This document shows positions 1 to 8,246 of a DNA stretch of 64,000 nucleotides, piece after piece. Origin of the DNA: Bacteroidaceae bacterium (GTDB taxonomy: Bacteria > Bacteroidota > Bacteroidia > Bacteroidales > Bacteroidaceae); the NCBI GenBank assembly GCA_017442185.1, contig JAFSAT010000025.1:1-64000 (forward strand), written 5' to 3'. The notes under the pieces were generated by a model. The model ran no database searches and was not told where the DNA came from. It saw only the letters and a program-made list of their open reading frames with translations. A program made the translations under genes and the position numbers. Numbering within the stretch: position 1 is the stretch's first letter; every line of letters starts with the position of its first letter.

Positions 1-1
1 C

Positions 2-586
2 TGCATCTTTTTCTGCTGGTTGTGGAATCTTAAGTAAGGTGAAGTATGCATCCACTTGAAGTAATCTAATTATATCCTCATATCTTTGGTCGGTCTTTAC
101 ACAAACATCTTCAAATTGAGCATGACGCAACTTATCCCATAACTGAGCGCGGAATACTGGAAATTCATGTAATTTCTTTGTGTAGCTGCCACTACGAATA
201 TAGTCTATCTTCTGAAATGCAACAGGTTCATTAAGTGCCTTGTGAATTCTAATTAACTCAATGTGTTTGCCATCTATTTCAGTTTCATAGAATTCAAAGT
301 CAGCATTTTTAGAAAGAAGATAACGAAGCCAATTCTCTAATTCTTGTTCGCCTTTCTTTGCAAGTTGTAAACGAACTTTAGTGCCAACGATTTCATGACT
401 TTTATCATCCACACCCCATATCATATAGGCATAATCACGATCGTTCAACGTTGCGCTATTGGCAAGAGCACTAATATCCTCTCCAACCATAGTTGGTTCG
501 CAGTTGTTATGCTTAAATTCAACCCATCCAATTTCCTTAGGAAGCTTACATAGTTCTTTTACAAGTCTATCAATATTTCCAATCAT
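2..586 (-). CDS. AlbA_2 (Schlafen-type) domain protein, 3' end outside window
   Basis: The frame runs off the left edge, so only the first 195 codons are visible. The N-terminus matches the AlbA_2 (Schlafen AlbA_2, COG2865) family: WVEFKHNN at about residues 21-28, GEDISALANSA from residue 35, YAYMIWGVDD near 52-61 and RSGSYTK near 130. These proteins bind nucleic acid and often carry a C-terminal helicase-like, HATPase or winged-helix part, which would lie outside the window. The ATG at 586 is chosen because the family motif follows at the usual distance. A TACCTTTG -7 box lies upstream at 741-734 with no well-placed -33 box. AlbA_2 proteins are frequent in mobile and defence regions, and the neighbouring helicase remnant fits that setting. 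The full function cannot be assigned from the N-terminus alone. Confidence 0.8.
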   Translation of the reverse strand, partial: MIGNIDRLVKELCKLPKEIGWVEFKHNNCEPTMVGEDISALANSATLNDRDYAYMIWGVDDKSHEIVGTKVRLQLAKKGEQELENWLRYLLSKNADFEFYETEIDGKHIELIRIHKALNEPVAFQKIDYIRSGSYTKKLHEFPVFRAQLWDKLRHAQFEDVCVKTDQRYEDIIRLLQVDAYFTLLKIPQPAEKDA

Positions 587-1212
587 TCTTTTATTGTCTA
601 TATGTTATGTAATGCACCACGTTCTATATTATTGTCCTAGTTACCTACATTGAACGTTGATAACCAAGTTAAAATATAACGAATAGTATGCAACTTTAGA
701 ATATTCTTATTCAAAATTGCCACAATTTGTATACAAAGGTACAAATAAATACTGCAAGCGCCATACAAAAAAATAAAAATAACCTATTAGCAGTTTAAAA
801 TAGCAAAATATTCAATTACAGAGACTCTTTCCCAATTTGTTTTGGTATTCAGATTTACTTTTCGGTCATCTTTTCGGTCATCATTTGACCTAAAAGAACC
901 ATATCCATCATTGAGTTGCCATGAGTGGTTGAGCTATAACCCATATTTTTTACCACTTATAGCTTAACTTCTTCGAACTTTGCGAACACTGTTTATATAA
1001 TACAAATCCATATAAAAGTCACAAAAAACATTGTGATTTGAGCTAAAAATCCTCGTCCTTGAATATTTAATAAACTTTAGCTTGTACTGAATTTTGTTTG
1101 ATTTCTTTTCAGTTGTTATCATTTTATTATGATTTCTTTTTCACTTGTCTTCTTTCTTTTCCTTTGGCTCCCCATACTCCTGATTAACAAGACTGTTAGC
1201 CTATTTTTGTCT
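587..1212. other. AT-rich intergenic region with a tandem 12-mer and a -7 box
   Basis: I see no supportable gene in this stretch. It holds a TACCTTTG box on the minus strand at 734-741, a plausible -7 element for the AlbA_2 gene. It also holds a perfect tandem 12-mer (CTTTTCGGTCAT, 858-869 and 870-881). Read on the minus strand, the 12-mer ends a short open frame in ...MTEKMTEK followed by a stop. A related TEK-stop sequence occurs near 1776-1788. These could be scars of deleted genes, but nothing proves it. Confidence 0.5.
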
Positions 1213-1244
1213 TTCGTTATTTACGAAAATTATTTATACCTTTG
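1213..1244 (+). promoter_or_regulatory. Bacteroidales promoter (TTCG - 20 - TACCTTTG)
   Basis: A -7 box TACCTTTG at 1237-1244 matches TAnnTTTG exactly. A TTCG at 1213-1216 stands in for the -33 TTTG with the expected spacer of 20. Transcription would begin near 1251, about 18 bases before the ATG at 1269. The promoter looks intact although the gene it serves is only a fragment. Confidence 0.6.
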
Positions 1245-1268
1245 CATGTGAAATAAACAAAAATAGGT

Positions 1269-1328
1269 ATGAGTAAGAAACAATATACACTGCAAAATTT
1301 GACAATAGAATTAGTATTATGCCATTAA
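1269..1328 (+). CDS. 19-residue ORF at the head of the helicase remnant
   Basis: The first ATG after the promoter opens a 19-codon frame beginning MSKKQYTLQN and ending at TAA 1326-1328. It overlaps the helicase fragment in another frame. The Lys-rich start resembles the N-terminus of a longer protein. A reasonable reading is that this is the original start of a gene whose middle was deleted and which is now out of frame with the surviving 3' end. It could equally be a meaningless short frame or a leader peptide. No homology is claimed. Confidence 0.25.
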   Translation: MSKKQYTLQNLTIELVLCH

Positions 1329-1741
1329 TAGAGAACGGGGAAATATATAAATCACTTGTTTCAAATCATCATCAAGAGGATTGTACATCTTCATGTTATG
1401 ACTGCATTAGAGATTATTCAAATCAAAATATACATCATTTGCTCGATTGGAGATTAGGTTTGGATTTGGCTCGATTGTCTTATGATTCAAATTCTAAAAT
1501 TGATTTTACTGTTTCTTATTGGCGTGAATATATAACAAACACTATAAAGAACGTTTTATTAAAACATAAATACATTGTTGAAGAGGTCAAAGATACATTA
1601 ATTGGTATTGATCCATTTGGAGAGAATTATTGTTTAGTTCATCCATTTTGGTCTGCAAAGAAAATCAGTAAATTGATAGGTTCATTGCCTGGACATTACA
1701 AAACAATATCCATATTTGATATATCCAAGCTGAAGAACTAG
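1319..1741 (+). pseudogene. C-terminal remnant of a DUF1998/MrfA/DrmB-type helicase
   Basis: The 140-residue frame carries the zinc-binding signature of the DUF1998 (MZB) region that ends many DEAD/DEAH helicases, including MrfA-type repair helicases and DrmB of DISARM. The key pieces are SSCYDCIRDYSN at about residues 24-35 followed by HHLLDWRLGLDLARL to about residue 53. A tail containing CLVHPFW follows. None of the helicase motor motifs is present, and the in-frame sequence upstream of the ATG stops at 1274-1276. Intact members of the family are several hundred to over a thousand residues, so this is the 3' end left after a deletion. Zinc ligands are intact, and a promoter lies directly upstream. 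Possible remnant of a defence or repair gene, next to an AlbA_2 protein. Confidence 0.65.
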
Positions 1742-1862
1742 TGTAATTAGATATTTAGGTAGATGGCTTGAATTCACTTTTCGGTTATTGAACCCCCAAT
1801 ACCCCATTATAAGAGTATTTGTACAACTGTTTTATTTATATAATAGGATTTGTCATATTGTT

Positions 1863-1910
1863 CCATTTGTCTGGAGTATGCAAGTGAATATGTATACTTC
1901 GGACAAATGG
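1863..1910. repeat. Imperfect inverted repeat
   Basis: The arms CCATTTGTCTGGAGTAT and its near complement ending in ACAAATGG (1863-1879 and 1894-1910) form an 16-17 base-pair stem with one or two mismatches and a short loop. The downstream tract is only moderately T-rich, so it may be a weak terminator for the helicase remnant or a recombination or operator site. The rest of 1742-2057 shows no gene. Confidence 0.45.
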
Positions 1911-2057
1911 TCTTAATTTTAAATCCTGCAGAATATCCACAAACATAGACTTAAACAAAAATACGCATACAGCACCCAAAAAGCGATGAGTGAATACTTG
2001 CTTATCCATCCTGTAAGGAAGAATATGAATTAAACTGTTTCTACAATAGTTTCTGAT

Positions 2058-2106
2058 AAAGCGATAAGCGAGTGACTCTCTTTGTAAGTCACTCGCTTAT
2101 CGCTTT
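2058..2106. terminator. Terminator after dnaK
   Basis: A perfect 20-base-pair inverted repeat (2058-2077 with 2087-2106) encloses a 9-base loop, 22 bases beyond the dnaK stop codon. It has A and T runs at its ends and could work in both directions. Confidence 0.75.
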
Positions 2107-2127
2107 TATTACATTTCTGTTTCGTTA

Positions 2128-4029
2128 TCATTTGACCTCTTCAAATTCAGCATCTTGAACATTGTCGCCATTGCTTTGGCTTGTGCCTTGTGAGGTGTTT
2201 GCATTTTGAGCACCCTGCTGAGCGCCACTTTGTGCATACATCTCGGCACTTGCTGTTTGCCATGCGTTGTTAAGCTCGGCTGTTGCGCTGTCTATTGCTG
2301 CAAGGTCTTGTGCTTTGTGTGCCTCTTTCAGCTTCTCAAGAGCTGCTTCAATGGGGGCCTTTTTGTCGGCAGGAATCTTGTCACCCAATTCTTTAAGCTG
2401 GTTCTCTGTCTGGAATACCATTGAGTCGGCTGCATTCAGCTTGTCTATTTTTTCGCGCTCTCTCTTGTCGGCATCTGCATTTGCCTCTGCATCTGCTTTC
2501 ATGCGCTCAATCTCTTCTTTGCTGAGACCCGATGATGCTTCTATACGTATGGCCTGCTCCTTGCCTGTTGCCTTATCTTTTGCCGATACTTTTAATATAC
2601 CGTTTGCGTCAATGTCAAATGTCACTTCAATCTGAGGAACGCCACGACGTGCGGGAGCAATACCTGTGAGGTTGAATTGTCCGATGGATTTGTTTTGTGC
2701 TGCCATGGGACGTTCGCCCTGAAGTACATGTATTGTAACCTCTGTCTGGTTGTCGGCTGCGGTTGAGAATACCTGGCTCTGCTTGCAGGGTATTGTGGTG
2801 TTTGCGTCGATGAGCTTTGTCATTACACCGCCTAAGGTTTCAATACCCATTGAAAGAGGTGTGACATCAAGAAGCACAATGTCGCTTACTCCCTCTTCGT
2901 TGTTGAGGATGGCGCCTTGGATGGCTGCTCCCACTGCCACTACCTCGTCGGGGTTTACGCCTTTTGAGGGGGCTTTGCCAAAGTAGTCCTCTACCAATTT
3001 CTGTACGGCGGGGATGCGGCTGGAGCCACCCACGAGGATAATCTCGTCTATTTCGGATGTGCTGAGGCCGGCATCCTGCATTGCCTTCTTGCAGGGTTCG
3101 AGGCAGGCTTGTATGAGGTTGTGTGCAAGCGACTCGAATTTTGCACGTGTAAGTGTCTTTACAAGGTGCTTGGGCCCTGTGGCTGTTGCTGTTATGTAGG
3201 GGAGGTTTATCTCGGTGGATGTTGTTGACGAAAGCTCTATTTTTGCCTTTTCGGCAGCCTCTTTCAAACGTTGGAGAGCCATCGGGTCGCTCTTGAGGTC
3301 CATGCCCTCTTCTGCTTTGAATTCTTCGGCAAGCCAATCTATTATAACTTGGTCAAAATCGTCACCGCCAAGATGAGTGTCGCCGTTTGTAGATAGTACC
3401 TCGAATACTCCGCCGCCAAACTCAAGAATCGAGATGTCGAATGTACCGCCGCCAAGGTCGAACACTGCAATCTTCATATCTTTGTTTGCTTTGTCAACAC
3501 CGTAGGCAAGTGCAGCCGCGGTAGGCTCGTTGACAATTCGTTTTACGTCAAGGCCGGCTATCATTCCTGCCTCCTTTGTTGCCTGTCGCTGAGAGTCGGA
3601 GAAATATGCGGGCACTGTAATAACTGCCTCTGTAACCTCTTGCCCCAGATAGTCCTCGGCTGTCTTTTTCATCTTCTGAAGTACCATGGCCGAAATCTCC
3701 TGTGGAGTATACAAACGTCCGTCTATATCCACGCGAGGCATGTTGTTCTCATTTACCACGTTATAAGGTACGCGAGAAATTTCCTTGCTCACTTGCGACC
3801 AATTCTCACCCATGAAACGTTTGATTGAGAATATAGTGCGCTTGGGGTTTGTGATTGCCTGACGCTTGGCAGGGTCTCCTACCTTGCGCTCGCCGTTGTT
3901 GTCGAACGATACAATCGAGGGGGTAGTGCGTTTGCCCTCGCTGTTTGTGATTACTACGGGCTCGTTGCCCTCAAAAACTGCTACACATGAATTTGTTGTA
4001 CCTAAGTCGATACCGATAATCTTTCCCAT
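2128..4029 (-). CDS. dnaK: Molecular chaperone DnaK (Hsp70)
   Basis: DnaK is the cytoplasmic Hsp70 chaperone, an ATPase that cycles with DnaJ and GrpE to fold and rescue proteins. The 633-residue product is full length. It starts [15 protein letters not shown], the phosphate-1 loop of the actin-like ATPase. It then shows the second phosphate motif [11 protein letters not shown] (about residue 190), the adenosine motif [12 protein letters not shown] (about 335), the linker and substrate-binding beta domain (about 385-500), an alpha lid, and the acidic tail ending DAEFEEVK. The gene stands alone, between a strong terminator and a divergent polyamine gene. dnaJ and grpE are not adjacent. The region upstream lacks an obvious TAnnTTTG box but has a sigma54-like motif. 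Identification is certain. Confidence 0.99.
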   Translation of the reverse strand: MGKIIGIDLGTTNSCVAVFEGNEPVVITNSEGKRTTPSIVSFDNNGERKVGDPAKRQAITNPKRTIFSIKRFMGENWSQVSKEISRVPYNVVNENNMPRVDIDGRLYTPQEISAMVLQKMKKTAEDYLGQEVTEAVITVPAYFSDSQRQATKEAGMIAGLDVKRIVNEPTAAALAYGVDKANKDMKIAVFDLGGGTFDISILEFGGGVFEVLSTNGDTHLGGDDFDQVIIDWLAEEFKAEEGMDLKSDPMALQRLKEAAEKAKIELSSTTSTEINLPYITATATGPKHLVKTLTRAKFESLAHNLIQACLEPCKKAMQDAGLSTSEIDEIILVGGSSRIPAVQKLVEDYFGKAPSKGVNPDEVVAVGAAIQGAILNNEEGVSDIVLLDVTPLSMGIETLGGVMTKLIDANTTIPCKQSQVFSTAADNQTEVTIHVLQGERPMAAQNKSIGQFNLTGIAPARRGVPQIEVTFDIDANGILKVSAKDKATGKEQAIRIEASSGLSKEEIERMKADAEANADADKREREKIDKLNAADSMVFQTENQLKELGDKIPADKKAPIEAALEKLKEAHKAQDLAAIDSATAELNNAWQTASAEMYAQSGAQQGAQNANTSQGTSQSNGDNVQDAEFEEVK

Positions 4030-4096
4030 AATTTATCTATTTTTATTTGTTATTTCAATGTTTATAAGTCTCCTTTTGTTCGGACGATGATATAAG

Positions 4097-4113
4097 TACA
4101 AAGTGCGTGCCAA
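4097..4113 (-). promoter_or_regulatory. Sigma54-like -24/-12 motif upstream of dnaK
   Basis: On the minus strand the sequence reads TTGGCACGCACTTTGTA. This fits the RpoN consensus TGGCAC-N5-TTGCA at all but one position (T for C in the -12 GC). The start site it predicts lies near 4086, leaving about 57 bases before the dnaK ATG. No activator binding site is recognised upstream. Confidence 0.45.
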
Positions 4114-4349
4114 CAGCGGTATCATACTCGGAATGGCTGGACAAAAAGACTTTTTGACAAAAATAATATATAAAATATGACATTGTGGCAGAAAACTGTG
4201 ACACGCCGGCGGCTCTGTTTTCTTATACAGGGTAATAAATTATGGGTGAAGATATATTGTCTGTTCATTTTTTCGGGTGACATCAATCGGGCGGCACAAC
4301 AGGTAAAAAGATATGAACATACATCTTGAATATCAAAAAACCTGTAAAA
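4114..4349. other. Intergenic region between divergent dnaK and dehydrogenase genes
   Basis: Nothing codes here that I can support. Apart from the sigma54-like motif to the left and the promoter to the right, it shows no clear operator, hairpin or repeat. Confidence 0.5.
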
Positions 4350-4381
4350 TTTGTTTTTACACATATTTTGTGCTATCTTCG
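4350..4381 (+). promoter_or_regulatory. Bacteroidales promoter (TTTG - 20 - TATCTTCG)
   Basis: TTTG at 4350-4353 and TATCTTCG at 4374-4381 with a 20-base spacer match the Bacteroidota -33/-7 pattern. The leader to the ATG at 4485 is about 95 bases. recA, 55 bases after the first gene, could share the transcript. Confidence 0.7.
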
Positions 4382-4484
4382 CATCTTATAATGCACGGTG
4401 TACGCCTTATCTTGTTAGGCTTATGTACTTTGTTTTATAAAAAGATATGTAAACAGAATATAAACAATATTAAGAAGGTTAAAA

Positions 4485-5678
4485 ATGGGAAAAGTTTTAA
4501 TCATCGGCGCGGGTGGCGTTGGTACTGTTGCAGCGTTTAAGGTTGCTCAGAATAGCGATGTGTTTACGGATATTATGATTGCGAGCCGCACACGCTCCAA
4601 ATGCGATGCAATAGTAAAGGCCATAGGTAATCCTGATATAAAGACGGCAGCGGTAGATGCCGATAATGTAGAAGAACTTGTGGCGCTGTTCAACAGTTTC
4701 AAACCCGAAATAGTGATAAACGTTGCGTTGCCTTATCAAGACCTCACAATAATGGAGGCCTGCTTGCAATGCGGTGTCAATTATCTGGATACAGCGAATT
4801 ATGAGCCTAAGGATGTGGCACACTTTGAATACAGTTGGCAGTGGGCCTACCACGAGCGTTTCAAAGAGGCCGGCCTTACGGCAATTCTCGGTTGCGGCTT
4901 CGACCCGGGAGTGAGTGGCGTTTATACAGCCTATGCAGCAAAGCACTATTTCGACGAGATACACTATCTTGACATTGTAGATTGCAATGCAGGCAATCAT
5001 CACAAAGCATTTGCCACAAACTTCAACCCCGAGATAAACATTCGCGAAATTACTCAGAAAGGACGATATTACGAGGATGGCAAATGGATTGAGACCGAGG
5101 CACTTGAGATACATAAACCTCTCACATATCCCAATATAGGCCCGCGTGAGTCTTATCTGCTCTTTCACGAGGAACTTGAGTCGCTTACAAAGAACTTCCC
5201 CACGATAAAACGTGCACGCTTCTGGATGACTTTCGGCCAAGAGTATCTCACACATTTGCGAGTTATTCAAAATATAGGAATGGCACGCATCGACGAAATA
5301 GACTACAACGGACAGAAAATAGTTCCTTTGCAATTCTTGAAAGCCGTTCTTCCCAATCCTCAAGATTTAGGCGAGAACTACGAAGGCGAAACATCTATCG
5401 GCTGTCGCATACGCGGAATAAAAGATGGCAAAGAACATACCTATTACGTTTATAACAACTGCAGCCATCAAGAGGCCTACAAAGAGACAGGAATGCAAGG
5501 CGTAAGTTACACCACAGGTGTTCCTGCCATGATAGGTGCAATGATGTTCCTCAAAGGATTGTGGCGCAAGCCCGGCGTGTGGAATGTAGAGCAGTTCGAC
5601 CCCGATCCATTCATGGAGCAACTGAATAAACAAGGATTGCCGTGGCACGAGGAATTTGATAAAGACCTTGAACTTTGA
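4485..5678 (+). CDS. Carboxynorspermidine dehydrogenase (saccharopine dehydrogenase family)
   Basis: This cytosolic NADPH-dependent enzyme family reduces the Schiff base of aspartate semialdehyde with a diamine to carboxy(nor)spermidine, the first dedicated step of the alternative spermidine pathway used by Bacteroides. The 397-residue product begins with a Rossmann fold, VLIIGAGGVGTVAA (GxGxxG at residues 8-13). It has IASRTRSKCD around residue 33 and the conserved CGFDPGVSGVYTAYA near residue 140. Length and motifs fit carboxynorspermidine dehydrogenase better than lysine-pathway saccharopine dehydrogenases, but the substrate is inferred from family. The partner decarboxylase is not in the window. 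It has its own promoter and lies 55 bases before recA. Confidence 0.85.
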   Translation: MGKVLIIGAGGVGTVAAFKVAQNSDVFTDIMIASRTRSKCDAIVKAIGNPDIKTAAVDADNVEELVALFNSFKPEIVINVALPYQDLTIMEACLQCGVNYLDTANYEPKDVAHFEYSWQWAYHERFKEAGLTAILGCGFDPGVSGVYTAYAAKHYFDEIHYLDIVDCNAGNHHKAFATNFNPEINIREITQKGRYYEDGKWIETEALEIHKPLTYPNIGPRESYLLFHEELESLTKNFPTIKRARFWMTFGQEYLTHLRVIQNIGMARIDEIDYNGQKIVPLQFLKAVLPNPQDLGENYEGETSIGCRIRGIKDGKEHTYYVYNNCSHQEAYKETGMQGVSYTTGVPAMIGAMMFLKGLWRKPGVWNVEQFDPDPFMEQLNKQGLPWHEEFDKDLEL

Positions 5679-5733
5679 TGAAGAAAAGATAAATCAGCTT
5701 CTAACCAGATAAAAATAAATATAATACATAACA

Positions 5734-6783
5734 ATGGCAAAAAAAGAGGAACAAGAAAATGTTGCGGCATCAGAGAAATTGAAAGCCCTGCAAGCTGCAA
5801 TGGATAAGATAGAGAAGAACTTCGGCAAAGGCTCCATCATGAAGCTCGGCGACGATAGTTTTGAAGAGGTTGATGTAATACCCTCAGGCTCGGTGGGGCT
5901 CAATGCCGCACTTGGAGTCGGCGGTTATCCTCGCGGCCGCATAATAGAAATTTACGGCCCCGAATCATCGGGAAAGACCACTCTTGCCATACACGCCATT
6001 GCCGAAGCTCAAAGAATGGGCGGCATAGCAGCCATAATAGACGCCGAGCATGCTTTCGACCGTTTTTACGCACAAAAATTAGGCGTGGATATTGACAACC
6101 TGCTTATATCGCAACCCGACTGCGGTGAACAGGCACTTGAAATAGCCGAACAGTTGATACGTTCATCGGCAATAGATATTATTGTTATCGACTCTGTGGC
6201 AGCACTTACGCCGAAAGCCGAAATAGAAGGAGAGATGGGCGATAATAAGGTGGGGCTTCAAGCACGCCTTATGTCACAAGCTCTGCGTAAACTGACATCT
6301 GCCATAAGCAAAACAAAAACCACCTGTATATTCATCAATCAGTTGCGCGAGAAGATAGGTGTAATGTTTGGCAACCCCGAGACTACCACAGGAGGTAATG
6401 CTCTTAAGTTCTATGCTTCGGTGCGCCTTGATATACGTCGTGTCAGCCAATTGAAAGATGGCGAAGATGCAATAGGCAATTCGGTGCGTGTAAAAGTGGT
6501 GAAGAACAAAGTGGCTCCTCCGTTCCGCAAAGCAGAATTCGATATAATGTTTGGCGAAGGTATATCGCGTGTGGGCGAGATTGTAGACCTGGGTGTGGCA
6601 TACGGCGTTATCAAAAAAAGCGGCTCTTTCTTCAGCTATAATGAAACAAAGCTGGCACAAGGACGCGACCGCACAAAAGCACTCATAGCCGATAATCCCG
6701 AACTAGCCGAGGAACTTGAAGCAAAAATTGCCGATGCCATGCGCGGTGTAGAGCCCGAGGCGGCAGCTACAGCAGAAGAGTGA
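5734..6783 (+). CDS. recA: Recombinase RecA
   Basis: RecA polymerises on single-stranded DNA, drives homologous strand exchange and triggers SOS repressor cleavage. The 349-residue protein is full length. It has the Walker A motif GPESSGKT at residues 75-82, Walker B in [10 protein letters not shown] near residue 145, the L1 region after EGEMGD, and the L2 loop with [16 protein letters not shown]. The C-terminus is acidic and Ala/Glu-rich. I saw no LexA-type box upstream, and Bacteroidota often lack one. The gene follows the polyamine dehydrogenase by 55 bases, with no terminator between, so they may be co-transcribed. The secreted peptidase follows by 38 bases. Confidence 0.99.
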   Translation: MAKKEEQENVAASEKLKALQAAMDKIEKNFGKGSIMKLGDDSFEEVDVIPSGSVGLNAALGVGGYPRGRIIEIYGPESSGKTTLAIHAIAEAQRMGGIAAIIDAEHAFDRFYAQKLGVDIDNLLISQPDCGEQALEIAEQLIRSSAIDIIVIDSVAALTPKAEIEGEMGDNKVGLQARLMSQALRKLTSAISKTKTTCIFINQLREKIGVMFGNPETTTGGNALKFYASVRLDIRRVSQLKDGEDAIGNSVRVKVVKNKVAPPFRKAEFDIMFGEGISRVGEIVDLGVAYGVIKKSGSFFSYNETKLAQGRDRTKALIADNPELAEELEAKIADAMRGVEPEAAATAEE

Positions 6784-6821
6784 AAAAATAAACATAAAAA
6801 ACAACGATAAAACAAAAATTT

Positions 6822-8030
6822 ATGAAAAAAACTATTTTAATGGCTGCTCTTGCTCTCGTGTCAATAGGAGCAACAGCACAAGAGAATACAAAATCAGAAA
6901 AGTCCGAGGGCTTTGAATTTACAGTAGTAAAAGAGAATCCAATCACAAACATCAAGAACCAGAATCGTGCAGGCACATGCTGGTGCTACTCTTCACTCGC
7001 ATTCATCGAGTCGGAGCTGCTGCGCATGGGCAAAGGCGAGTACGATTTCTCTGAAATGTTCTTAGTGCATAACACCTACCTCGACCGTGCCGATAAGGCA
7101 GTGCGCACACATGGCGACGTCTCTTTCTCACAAGGCGGTTCATTCTATGATGTAATCTACGGAATGGAACAGTTCGGTCTTGTTCCCGAGGCCGAAATGC
7201 GCCCCGGTGTAATGTATGGCGACACACTTAGCAATCACAACGAACTTACCGCAGTGAGCGATGCAGTGGTGGCAGCCATAGCCAAGGGCAACCATCGCAG
7301 CCTGCAGAAAGATGCCAATGGACAACCTCTTTGGAAAAAAGCCATTGCAGCCGTTCACGACATCTATTTGGGAGTGCGTCCCGAGAAATTTATGTACGAA
7401 GGCAAAGAGTACACACCTAAATCATTCTACGAATCTACCGGCCTTAAAGCCTCAGACTATGTATCTTTGACATCATACACACATCATCCTTTTTACAGCT
7501 CATTTGTTCTTGAGATTCAAGACAATTGGCGTTGGGCACAATCTTATAACCTCCCCATAGACGAACTTATCGAGGTGTTTGATAATGCCATCATGGAGGG
7601 TTATACAATAGCATGGGGCAGCGATGTAAGCGAGCAAGGCTTCACACGCGATGGTATTGCACTGCTTCCCGATGCCGATAAAGCACAGGAACTCAGCGGC
7701 TCAGACATGGCACGTTGGCTCAAACTATCACCCTCGGAGAAGAAACTATATACAAAACCTCAGCCGCAAAAGTGGTGCACACAAGAGGAGCGTCAACAAG
7801 CCTACGACAATTGGGAAACCACCGACGATCATGGCATGCAGATATTCGGTATAGCCAAAGACCAAGAGGGTAACGAATATTATATGGTTAAAAACTCATG
7901 GGGCGAGAGTGGAAAATACAAAGGTATTTGGTACGCATCAAAAGCATTTGTTCGCTACAAAACAATGAATATTGTAGTTCATAAGGATGCTCTCCCCAAG
8001 CATATAGCAAAAAAACTTGGTCTTAAATAA
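6822..8030 (+). CDS. Secreted C1 family peptidase (aminopeptidase C / bleomycin hydrolase-like)
   Basis: A papain-fold cysteine peptidase of the bleomycin hydrolase/PepC branch. Residues 1-20 form a signal peptide ending ATAQ, so the enzyme is exported, unlike cytoplasmic PepC of Firmicutes. The catalytic set is visible: Gln47 for the oxyanion hole, Cys53 in AGTCWCYS, His337 in DDHGMQ and Asn358 in MVKNSWG. At 402 residues it is somewhat shorter than classical PepC (about 450). It probably trims peptides in the periplasm or outside the cell. It ends with a strong terminator, so it probably closes a transcript that also includes recA. Exact specificity is unknown. Confidence 0.9.
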   Translation: MKKTILMAALALVSIGATAQENTKSEKSEGFEFTVVKENPITNIKNQNRAGTCWCYSSLAFIESELLRMGKGEYDFSEMFLVHNTYLDRADKAVRTHGDVSFSQGGSFYDVIYGMEQFGLVPEAEMRPGVMYGDTLSNHNELTAVSDAVVAAIAKGNHRSLQKDANGQPLWKKAIAAVHDIYLGVRPEKFMYEGKEYTPKSFYESTGLKASDYVSLTSYTHHPFYSSFVLEIQDNWRWAQSYNLPIDELIEVFDNAIMEGYTIAWGSDVSEQGFTRDGIALLPDADKAQELSGSDMARWLKLSPSEKKLYTKPQPQKWCTQEERQQAYDNWETTDDHGMQIFGIAKDQEGNEYYMVKNSWGESGKYKGIWYASKAFVRYKTMNIVVHKDALPKHIAKKLGLK

Positions 8031-8071
8031 GAAATTCAAATAAATTCTCGATACAACTACTAAAATTTTAT

Positions 8072-8117
8072 AAAAAATGCTGTTTTCCCAAAATAATTCG
8101 GGAAAACAGCATTTTTT
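8072..8117 (+). terminator. Rho-independent terminator
   Basis: An 18-base-pair perfect stem (8072-8089 with 8100-8117), a 10-base loop and a run of T residues, 42 bases after the peptidase stop codon. It isolates recJ from the upstream genes. Confidence 0.9.
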
Positions 8118-8246
8118 TTCCCTCTTTTCTGTAACTTTACAAATTGAAAAAGAATTATTCTGCGGTAAAAGTGGCCGTTTGTGTCGATGACTTTTACATA
8201 AAGCAATGATTCACAAGGTAAAAGCAAAGAATAAAACAATATATAA

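Noticed and set aside
858-881. Tandem 12-mer as the start of a CRISPR array
   Set aside because: Only two contiguous copies, no spacers and no cas genes nearby.
4497-5363. A 288-codon open frame on the minus strand
   Set aside because: It lies wholly inside the polyamine dehydrogenase gene, is rich in Cys and has no family features; the forward frame has clear motifs.
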